Source of the DNA: Lentisphaeria bacterium
GTDB taxonomy: Bacteria > Verrucomicrobiota > Lentisphaeria > Victivallales > Victivallaceae
Assembly (NCBI GenBank): GCA_900768515.1
Contig: CAAGDG010000014.1
Coordinates: 1-48,819, forward strand
Direction: 5' to 3'
Length of the DNA stretch: 48,819 nt
Every line of letters begins with the position of its first letter. Position 1 is the stretch's first letter. Of the stretch, positions 1 to 5,605 are shown piece by piece. Under the pieces are notes generated by a model. The model saw only the letters and a list, made by a program, of their open reading frames with translations, ran no database searches and was not told where the DNA came from. The position numbers and the translations under genes are program-made.

Positions 1-2
1 AA

Positions 3-377
3 AAGGACATAGGAAAAATCCTGCGTCAACTGTGCGATTTGAAAAAAGTAGAAATTCTGGAGGCAGAGGCTTGTCCAGATCACATTCATATGTTGGTAAG
101 TATTCCACCAAACTTGAGTGTATCGCAATTTATGGGATATTTAAAGGGAAAAAGTTCCCTGATGATCTTTGATCGTCATGCGAATTTGAAGTACAAATAT
201 GGGAATCGGCATTTTTGGTGTCGAGGTTACTATGTCAATACAGCCGGAGCGGATACACGCGCAATAAGCGCGTATATTCAGAAGCAACTGGCGGAAGATC
301 AGGCGATGGAACAATTAACGTTCAAGGAGTATATAGACCCGTTTACGGGTAGCAAGAATGAGGCGGCACAAAAATAA
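3..377 (+). CDS. tnpA: IS200/IS605 transposase TnpA (5' truncated by window edge)
   Basis: HUH/Y1 single-strand transposase, which nicks and rejoins single-stranded IS ends through a 5'-phosphotyrosine. The frame is already open at the window edge (KDIGKILRQLCDL...), so the TTG at 39 is not the real start and roughly 25-35 N-terminal residues lie upstream. The HUH motif is visible as DHIHM, followed by the family signature FMGYLKGKSSLMIFDRH and then FWCRGYYVNT. The likely catalytic tyrosine lies in AYIQKQ, by analogy with the YIENQ of IS608 TnpA. The C-terminus has normal length and no frameshift, so the protein could be active if the missing part is intact. Confidence 0.93.
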   Translation, partial: KDIGKILRQLCDLKKVEILEAEACPDHIHMLVSIPPNLSVSQFMGYLKGKSSLMIFDRHANLKYKYGNRHFWCRGYYVNTAGADTRAISAYIQKQLAEDQAMEQLTFKEYIDPFTGSKNEAAQK

Positions 378-438
378 CCAGAGAGTAAAGAACTCGGAAA
401 GTTATTGTGACAAAACGTTTTTTGAAAGATAAACGATG

Positions 439-560
439 AGGCCGCTTTAGCGGCGGCCTGTGAAAAAGTTGCAATTGGCGAATTTTTTTCAGAGCCCGTG
501 TCGGGCTGCCGGCAATATCGCCTTGAAGGCGTGGCGCATACCACCGGCTAAGCCGGTGGT
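439..560. repeat. Cluster of four terminal hairpins of the IS200/IS605 element
   Basis: Four inverted repeats follow the transposase gene: AGGCCGC/GCGGCCT (439-445/453-459), GCCCG/CGGGC (494-498/502-506), CGCCTT/AAGGCG (519-524/526-531) and ACCACCGGC/GCCGGTGGT with a TAA loop (540-548/552-560). The last is the best candidate for the right-end hairpin bound by TnpA. The first may also act as a transcription stop. Confidence 0.6.
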
Positions 561-683
561 TTTGATTTTAATCCATCCATGTGTCCTTTCCGCATGAAAA
601 AATGGTGGCATTTTTGCATAAATCAAAACCGAAATTCTCCGTTTTGGGGGGACTTGTGACACATGGTTTCTGCGTAAAATCAT

Positions 684-722
684 AAAAAACAGCGTAAAAC
701 AGAGAAAAGTTCGCTGTTTTTT
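684..722. terminator. Terminator-like hairpin, symmetric
   Basis: An 11-bp perfect inverted repeat (AAAAAACAGCG at 684-694, CGCTGTTTTTT at 712-722) with a 17-nt loop has an A-run on one side and a T-run on the other. It could therefore terminate transcription from either direction. GC content of the stem is low, so it may be weak. Confidence 0.4.
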
Positions 723-883
723 ATGGGCATCATATTTGGAGAAATCAAGACGAGTTTAGAGGTGTGTTTTCGTAAGTTCTCTTTCTCCAATTGGTTATAA
801 CTTTTTCAATCCATGTGTCCCGGACACGAGGCAAACGGAGAATTTGCCGGAGAATCAGGGAATCTGCATCGGGAATGGTGGCG

Positions 884-903
884 AACGGAGAATCTCCGTT
901 TTT
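884..903 (+). terminator. Small hairpin followed by T-run
   Basis: AACGGAG (884-890) pairs with CTCCGTT (894-900) over a 3-nt loop, and five T follow. It has the form of a short rho-independent terminator, but no gene ends directly before it. Confidence 0.35.
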
Positions 904-950
904 CTCTGATTTTGCAAATCGTTGAAAATCAACGCTCAAAACAGGGAAAC

Positions 951-979
951 AAAAAAGCCGGACGCGGTGTCCATCCGGC
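951..979 (-). terminator. Rho-independent terminator of tRNA-Phe
   Basis: On the minus strand the arms GCCGGA (979-974) and TCCGGC (962-957) enclose an 11-nt loop and are followed by six T (956-951). The hairpin lies 16 bp past the tRNA 3' end, as expected for a monocistronic tRNA terminator. Confidence 0.75.
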
Positions 980-994
980 AAAGAGACAAAAAAA

Positions 995-1070
995 TGGTGG
1001 CCGGACCCAGAATCGAACTGGGGACACGGGGATTTTCAGTCCCCTGCTCTACCGACTGAGCTATCCTGCC
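995..1070 (-). tRNA. tRNA-Phe(GAA)
   Basis: The minus strand folds as a complete 76-nt tRNA with encoded CCA (995-997). The D-arm (TAGCTCAGTCGGTAGAGC) and the anticodon stem GGGGA/TCCCC around loop CTGAAAA are intact, so the anticodon is GAA. The T-arm has CCCAG/CTGGG around the TTCGATT loop. The acceptor stem is GGCAGGA paired with TCCGGCC, which leaves one A4:G69 mismatch; otherwise the gene looks functional. It has its own promoter and terminator. Confidence 0.95.
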
Positions 1071-1082
1071 ACCTGATGCTTC

Positions 1083-1112
1083 TTAATAAACACCCTTTTT
1101 CTTTTTTTTCAA
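1083..1112 (-). promoter_or_regulatory. Promoter of tRNA-Phe
   Basis: On the minus strand TTGAAA (1112-1107) and TATTAA (1088-1083) are separated by 18 bp. Transcription would begin a few bases before the mature tRNA 5' end at 1070. Confidence 0.55.
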
Positions 1113-1184
1113 GCTCGATTTTGAAAAAATTTAGATTTTTCCACCAGGAAACCGCATTTCACCTGCTGCCCCGGCGGGAATTTT

Positions 1185-1829
1185 TCAACGCATCGCCCAG
1201 AGAAGGCCACGCAACGTCAGTTCCTGGGCCGGGGCCGTATCGAAATCACGCGCCACATGGCCGAGCGAACAGTAGAAAACCCGCCCCGCACCATAATGAC
1301 GTTTCCAGGCAACCGGCATCACGGTCCCCGCCACCCAGGAGGCGTGAGCCCCGTCAAATCGAGTGACCGCAAGCACCTCGTTGCCCGGATCCGTATGCAT
1401 GTAATACTGTTCGGAATGCATCGCAAAACTTCGCGGCAGCTCCGCCGTAATCGGATCCTCTTTGACAATTTCCACCGTGTAATCGATCACGCCGCCCGGA
1501 TGCGCAACCCACTGCCCCCCCACCAGCCACTGGTAGTCGGTCGACTCCCGGAAGGAATCGCCGGCGCCTCCATGCCAGCCGCCGAACCCGACTCCGGAAC
1601 GGACCGCCGACAGCAGTCCCTCCAGCTGCGGCCGTTCAATTTTCGACATCGTCCAGACCGGAATGATCAGATCGAACGTCGCCATCCGTTCCGCGTCGGC
1701 CAGCGGCTCCAGCGTGTTGACCACTTCGACCGACGCGCCTTTCTCACGCAGCAAACCGGCGAAGAGTTCCGCGGTCTGGCGGGGTTCGTGCCCCTCCCAG
1801 CCGCCCCAGGTGATGAATACTTTCTTCAT
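1185..1829 (-). CDS. ThuA-like domain protein
   Basis: A 214-residue protein of the ThuA-like (class I glutamine amidotransferase-like fold) family, named after trehalose utilisation protein ThuA, which in rhizobia acts in keto-sugar metabolism. The sequence shows the N-terminal beta-strand KVFITWGGWEGHEP, a central VGFGGWHGGAGDSF turn with the conserved W-H-G-G, and HSEQYYMHTDP with the family HxExY pattern. There is no signal peptide, so it is cytoplasmic. It begins 21 bp after the stop of the Gfo/Idh gene and is surely co-transcribed with it; the pair recurs in bacteria that oxidise or epimerise sugars. The exact substrate cannot be told. Confidence 0.88.
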   Translation of the reverse strand: MKKVFITWGGWEGHEPRQTAELFAGLLREKGASVEVVNTLEPLADAERMATFDLIIPVWTMSKIERPQLEGLLSAVRSGVGFGGWHGGAGDSFRESTDYQWLVGGQWVAHPGGVIDYTVEIVKEDPITAELPRSFAMHSEQYYMHTDPGNEVLAVTRFDGAHASWVAGTVMPVAWKRHYGAGRVFYCSLGHVARDFDTAPAQELTLRGLLWAMR

Positions 1830-1850
1830 GATGATGGTACCCTTTCTCGA

Positions 1851-2936
1851 TTACAACTCCCCTGCCTGAAGCGGGGCAGGTCGTTCACAGCTGCTGGCGA
1901 TTGCGACATGCCGTTTTTCACGGGAAGCGGTCTCCAGCGACTCCATCACGTCAAGGACGTGGAAAGCAAGTTCGCCGGAACAGCGCGCCGGAACTCCTCC
2001 ACGCAGCGAACGTGCCAGGTCCGCCAGGCCGATACTGCGCATGTTGTCCGTGAAGCCGTGCGTCAGTTTGACCGGAACCCAGTCGTTCATCCACGGCTGG
2101 AAGAGTTTCACTTCGCCGCCGAAGTTGTTCGGATCCGGCACCCGCAGACTGCCTTCGGTTCCGTGCAGTTCGATGTTGTGGTTGGTGTGTTTCCAGACGT
2201 CGAAGCTGGTGACCAGCGTGATCACCGCCCCCGAGACGAACCGGAGAAGACCGGCGACGTGGGTGTTCACCTCGACCGGAAGCCGTCTCCCCGCAATGGA
2301 GGGAGTGGTCGCGATTCGTTCGTCGAATGCCCGAGAATTGATTGCCGCGACTTCGGCCACCGGTCCGAGCAGATTGATCAGCGCTGTCAGGTAGTAGGGG
2401 CCCATGTCGAACAGCGGACCGCCGCCAGCCAGATAATAGAAACCCGGATTCGGATGCCAGGATTCATGACCGTGGCACATCATGAACGCCGTCCCCGAAA
2501 CCACTCTGCCGATTGCGCCGCGGTCGAGCAGTTCCCGGCAAGTCTGGTGGGCCCCGCCGAGAAATGTGTCGGGGGCGCTTCCGGTGTGGAGGCCGCGCGC
2601 GGTTGCGAGTTCGAGCACACGGCGGGCGGAGGCGGTGTCCAGGCCGAACGGTTTTTCCGAGTAGGAGTGTTTCCCCGCCTCCAGAATCCGGGTGTTGACT
2701 TCGGTGTGGGCCTGCGGATTTGTCAGGTTGAGAACCACTTCGATTTCCGGATCGCGGAGCACCTCCTCCACCGGAATTGCCCGGTAACCGTAAGTCGCGG
2801 CCTTGTTTTGCGCCGCGTCCATCCGGAGATCGGAGACGCTTTTGATTCTGATGTTGGGGAACGTTGCGGACGCCTTGAAGTAGGCATCGCTGATATTGCC
2901 GCACCCGATCACTCCGACCTGAACGAGATCCGCCAT
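1851..2936 (-). CDS. Gfo/Idh/MocA-family NAD(P)-dependent oxidoreductase
   Basis: A 361-residue sugar or inositol dehydrogenase-like enzyme. The N-terminal Rossmann fold starts with VGVIGCGNISDAYF (about residues 6-19). The family lysine is in SYSEKPFG (about residue 95). A C-terminal alpha/beta domain begins near GRVVSGTAFM. An ATG at 2936 with GGGAGGA upstream is preferred over the longer frame beginning at 3074, whose extra 46 residues are lysine/arginine-rich and unlike the family. It is the first gene of an operon with the ThuA-like gene, suggesting joint turnover of one oxidised sugar. Substrate unknown. Confidence 0.92.
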   Translation of the reverse strand: MADLVQVGVIGCGNISDAYFKASATFPNIRIKSVSDLRMDAAQNKAATYGYRAIPVEEVLRDPEIEVVLNLTNPQAHTEVNTRILEAGKHSYSEKPFGLDTASARRVLELATARGLHTGSAPDTFLGGAHQTCRELLDRGAIGRVVSGTAFMMCHGHESWHPNPGFYYLAGGGPLFDMGPYYLTALINLLGPVAEVAAINSRAFDERIATTPSIAGRRLPVEVNTHVAGLLRFVSGAVITLVTSFDVWKHTNHNIELHGTEGSLRVPDPNNFGGEVKLFQPWMNDWVPVKLTHGFTDNMRSIGLADLARSLRGGVPARCSGELAFHVLDVMESLETASREKRHVAIASSCERPAPLQAGEL

Positions 2937-2981
2937 CGGAAAATCCTCCCTTGTTTTTTTACGGAACCGGACTTTTTTATA

Positions 2982-3010
2982 ATTATGCCTCGTCTTATCC
3001 CTTTCGACAA
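2982..3010 (-). promoter_or_regulatory. Promoter of the Gfo/Idh-ThuA operon
   Basis: On the minus strand TTGTCG (3010-3005) and CATAAT (2987-2982) are separated by 17 bp, 45 bp upstream of the chosen start codon. Confidence 0.5.
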
Positions 3011-3104
3011 TGGACTTTTTGAAAAATAAACTGGATTTTTTGATCGAAATCAGAGAAGGGCATGCCCATGCCATGGGATGGGCTGCGTCCGGTCCGGCGC
3101 ACCG

Positions 3105-4991
3105 TCACCGGCGCAGGGCGCGAAGCGCGTTGGCCACCGCCAGCAGAGCGACTCCCACATCCGCGAAGATCGCAAACCAGACCGATGCGTGTCCGAACAG
3201 TGCGAAGGCCATGATCGCTCCTTTGAAGCCGAGGGCGAAGATGATGTTTTCCCAGACGATCCAGCGGGTTTTGACGGCGATTCTGATCGCCTCCGCGATC
3301 CGGGAGATGTCGTCGGTCATGATCACCACGTCGGCCGCCTCGATCGCGGCGTCGGAACCGATTCCCCCCATCGCGATTCCGAGATCGGCGCGGGCCAGAA
3401 CCGGGGCGTCGTTGATGCCGTCTCCGACAAATGCGGTGATTCGCCCGGGGGGTTCGGTCGCCATCAACGTTTCGAGTTCGGAAATCTTGTCCTGCGGAAG
3501 AAGGCCGGCGCGGCAGTCGTCGATGCCGAGGCGGGCGGCGACCGCCTTCGCCGTCGCCTCGTTGTCGCCGGTCAGCATCGCCAGGCGGCGGACGCCGGAG
3601 TGCCGCAGCGCCTGAAGCGCCTCGCGGATTGCGGGACGTTCCACATCGGCGATCAGCAGGCAGCCGAGGTAGCGGTCATTGCAGGAGACGTGGACCGTCG
3701 TCTCCGGATGTTCCGGCAGTTCAGAAAATCCGGCTTCACGCATCATCCGGGCGTTTCCGACGCGGATCCGGTCTCCCCGGCAGCGGGCTTCGACGCCGCG
3801 GCCCGCCAGTTCCCGGACCTCTTCCGCCGCGTCCGGGGGGCGCCCCCAGGCGGCGAGTATCGACCGCGCGATCGGATGGTTGGAATGAGACTCCGCCGCC
3901 GCCGCAAGACGGAGCATCTCCTCCTGCCGGACTCCGGGAGCGGGTTCCGTTTTCACTACTTCGAACACCCCCCGGGTCAGGGTTCCGGTTTTGTCGAAGG
4001 CGATGGTTCCGATCCGCCCCAGCAGTTCGAGGTAGTTGCCGCCTTTGACCAGGACGCCGGCCCGGGCGGCGCCCCCGATGCCGCCGAAGAAGCCGAGCGG
4101 AATCGACAGAACCAGTGCGCAGGGGCAGGAGATGATCAGAAAACTCAGCCCCTTGTAGAGCCATTCCGGGAACGTTCCGAACCCGGCCAGCGGCGGCAGC
4201 GTCGCGACAAGAACGGCCAGACCCACCGCGGCCGGCGTGTAATAGCGGGCAAAGCGGGTGATGAATCTCTCGGTCGACGATTTTTTCTCCGCCGCGTTCC
4301 GGACCAGTTCGAGGATCCGGGAGACGGTGGACTGCGCAAAAGGTCTGGTCACCCGGATCTCCAGAACGGCGTCCGTGACAATCGTTCCCGAGAGCACCTC
4401 GTCTCCGGGACCGGTCCGGCGCGGAACCGGTTCCCCGGTCAGCGCCCGGGTGTCAAGATGGGCGCTGCCGGATTCCACCACGCCGTCCAGCGGAACTTTT
4501 CCACCGGGATTGACCACGATGATCTCGCCGGGACAGACCTCCTCCGGCGGGAGTTCCTCCATTCTCCCATCCCGCCGGACCGAAGCGCGGTCGCTGCGCA
4601 GGTCCATCAGCTCCTCGATGTTCCGGCGTGACTTCGCGACGGCGGAATCCTGCAGCATCTCTCCGATACCGTAGAAGACCATCACCGCAACCGCTTCCGC
4701 CTGTTCTCCGATCGCGAAGGCGCCGATCGAGGCGATGCTCATCAGAAAGTTTTCGTCAAAGATCTCCCCGCGCCGGATGTTCCGCCAGGAGTCGGCAAGA
4801 ACTCCGCCCCCCGCCAACAGATATGCCGCCGCAAAACCGACGGTCCTGACCAGCGTCGGCAGCGGCAGAAAAGCCGCCGCCCCCGCAAGAACCACCGCCC
4901 CCGCCATCCGGAACAGAGTCGGAGCGCTGTTTCCCTCTTCCCCGGGGAGGCGGGGGTACTTCGGTTCCCGTTTGATATTCTCGTTTCTCAT
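3105..4991 (-). CDS. Heavy-metal translocating P1B-type ATPase (CPC, Zn/Cd-like)
   Basis: A 628-residue membrane efflux pump that exports a soft metal ion using ATP. The transmembrane CPC site is in SCPCALVLSIPLG (about residue 289), the phosphorylated aspartate in DKTGTLT (about 331), the TGD loop in LTGDNE and the hinge in GDGINDAP. The C-terminal membrane helix has DVGVALLAVANALR, with the aspartate typical of the Zn/Cd/Pb subgroup P1B-2. There is no N-terminal CxxC heavy-metal domain, so the protein is shorter than ZntA. An ATG at 4991 has AAGGAG upstream. A CsoR-like gene lies directly upstream in the same direction, with its operator at this gene's promoter. Confidence 0.94.
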   Translation of the reverse strand: MRNENIKREPKYPRLPGEEGNSAPTLFRMAGAVVLAGAAAFLPLPTLVRTVGFAAAYLLAGGGVLADSWRNIRRGEIFDENFLMSIASIGAFAIGEQAEAVAVMVFYGIGEMLQDSAVAKSRRNIEELMDLRSDRASVRRDGRMEELPPEEVCPGEIIVVNPGGKVPLDGVVESGSAHLDTRALTGEPVPRRTGPGDEVLSGTIVTDAVLEIRVTRPFAQSTVSRILELVRNAAEKKSSTERFITRFARYYTPAAVGLAVLVATLPPLAGFGTFPEWLYKGLSFLIISCPCALVLSIPLGFFGGIGGAARAGVLVKGGNYLELLGRIGTIAFDKTGTLTRGVFEVVKTEPAPGVRQEEMLRLAAAAESHSNHPIARSILAAWGRPPDAAEEVRELAGRGVEARCRGDRIRVGNARMMREAGFSELPEHPETTVHVSCNDRYLGCLLIADVERPAIREALQALRHSGVRRLAMLTGDNEATAKAVAARLGIDDCRAGLLPQDKISELETLMATEPPGRITAFVGDGINDAPVLARADLGIAMGGIGSDAAIEAADVVIMTDDISRIAEAIRIAVKTRWIVWENIIFALGFKGAIMAFALFGHASVWFAIFADVGVALLAVANALRALRR

Positions 4992-5023
4992 CCGGCGAGG
5001 TACTCCTTTTCAATTTTTTATGC

Positions 5024-5042
5024 CTATACCCCTATAGGTATA
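5024..5042. promoter_or_regulatory. CsoR/RcnR-type operator
   Basis: The sequence CTATACCCCTATAGGTATA is an imperfect palindrome with the C/G tract flanked by TATA-like ends that is characteristic of CsoR/RcnR-family operators. It sits at the transcription start of the metal ATPase, just downstream of the -10 element at 5045-5050. A bound repressor would block RNA polymerase and release it on metal binding. Confidence 0.75.
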
Positions 5043-5044
5043 AT

Positions 5045-5073
5045 AATATAATCATTGGACCCGCGCCTGTCAA
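5045..5073 (-). promoter_or_regulatory. Promoter of the metal ATPase gene
   Basis: On the minus strand a consensus TTGACA (5073-5068) is followed after 17 bp by TATATT (5050-5045). The operator at 5024-5042 overlaps the expected start point near 5038. Confidence 0.82.
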
Positions 5074-5091
5074 ATACGTTTCCCGGGAAAA

Positions 5092-5367
5092 TCAGGACAT
5101 GCGGGAGAAGTGTTCGAGCGCCTTGGCGAAATCGGAGATGGTCTTGTCGGGATCGCCATGCTCAATTCCATCGCGCACGCAGTGCTTGAGGTGGCCTTCG
5201 AGAATGATCTGCCCCACCTTGTGGAGAGCGCTCTTGGCGGCGTTCAGCTGGATCAGGATCTCTTCGCAGGGAATGTCCTGATCGATCATCTTTTCCACGG
5301 CGTTCAGCTGGCCGATCACTTTCCGGAGCCGCAGATGCAGCTTGTCGGAATCCATACATTGCTTCAT
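5092..5367 (-). CDS. CsoR/RcnR-family metal-sensing repressor
   Basis: A 91-residue all-alpha DUF156 protein. These proteins form dimers or tetramers that leave DNA when a metal (or persulfide) binds. The ligand set C34-H59-C63 is visible (DIPCEEIL and EGHLKHC) with the 25 and 4 residue spacing of copper CsoR and nickel InrS. The N-terminus offers an additional Cys4 and His11, which could form a fourth ligand as His does in InrS/RcnR. It lies 100 bp upstream of the metal ATPase and probably represses it from the operator at 5024-5042. The cognate metal is not fixed by sequence alone. Confidence 0.93.
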   Translation of the reverse strand: MKQCMDSDKLHLRLRKVIGQLNAVEKMIDQDIPCEEILIQLNAAKSALHKVGQIILEGHLKHCVRDGIEHGDPDKTISDFAKALEHFSRMS

Positions 5368-5407
5368 CGCTCTGACTCCTGTCTCCGCGCTTCAGATTAT
5401 TGTGCAT

Positions 5408-5435
5408 ACAATAGTGCCGGATGGGAAAAAATCAA
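5408..5435 (-). promoter_or_regulatory. Putative promoter of the CsoR-like gene
   Basis: On the minus strand TTGATT (5435-5430) and TATTGT (5413-5408) are 16 bp apart. The -10 overlaps a near-palindrome ATTGTATGCACAAT that could be a second control site. Confidence 0.45.
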
Positions 5436-5528
5436 GTTCGGGAAACCGGGAACTTCGCTGCTGGAACGACGCGCGGTCCGTCGCGGTCCGGGCGGAAAAG
5501 GGCGCGACGCTTCCGGCCGCAGGGCTGC

Positions 5529-5567
5529 AAAAGAGGACCGGCTCCCGCGTTCCGGGAACCGGTCCTC
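5529..5567 (-). terminator. Terminator of the AXE1 esterase gene
   Basis: A 9-bp perfect stem (GAGGACCGG 5533-5541, CCGGTCCTC 5559-5567) with additional TCCC/GGGA pairs inside lies 39 bp past the esterase stop codon. On the minus strand it is followed closely by TTTT. Confidence 0.6.
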
Positions 5568-5605
5568 CGATGTTTCAGCCCGCTGCCGGGCCGTAGCCGG
5601 AAGGC

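Larger units (their letters stand above)
1..562 (+). mobile_element. IS200/IS605-family element, left end outside window
   Basis: The segment holds the 3' part of a Y1 transposase gene followed by a run of short perfect inverted repeats, the last being a 9-bp stem at 540-560. This is the usual layout of an IS200/IS605 right end, which transposes as single-stranded DNA and ends in subterminal hairpins. Base composition is clearly more A+T rich than the interior of the window, consistent with an acquired element. No TnpB/IscB accessory gene is visible on this side. The exact right boundary is inferred from the last hairpin. Confidence 0.7.
562..950. other. Non-coding A+T-rich stretch with degenerate repeats
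   Basis: No convincing gene is present; the short ORFs here lack a ribosome binding site and any recognisable family. The stretch contains two partly similar blocks that share, in order, ATCCATGTGTCC (576-587 and 810-821), AATGGTGGC (601-609 and 874-882) and CTCCGTTTT (637-645 and 894-902). It also has two terminator-like hairpins (684-722 and 884-903). It probably represents mobile-element or repeat debris between the IS and the tRNA gene. Confidence 0.5.

Noticed and set aside
299..544. Minus-strand frame of 81 codons across the end of tnpA and the IS hairpins
   Set aside because: It runs through the terminal inverted repeats and the conserved transposase C-terminus; no ribosome binding site.
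439..560. Possible CRISPR-like array from the succession of short palindromes
   Set aside because: The palindromes differ from one another and are unevenly spaced, with no repeated unit; they are IS terminal hairpins.
1257..3029. A 590-codon plus-strand frame across the ThuA and Gfo/Idh genes
   Set aside because: Shadow frame: no ribosome binding site, no family features, and both minus-strand proteins are clearly conserved.
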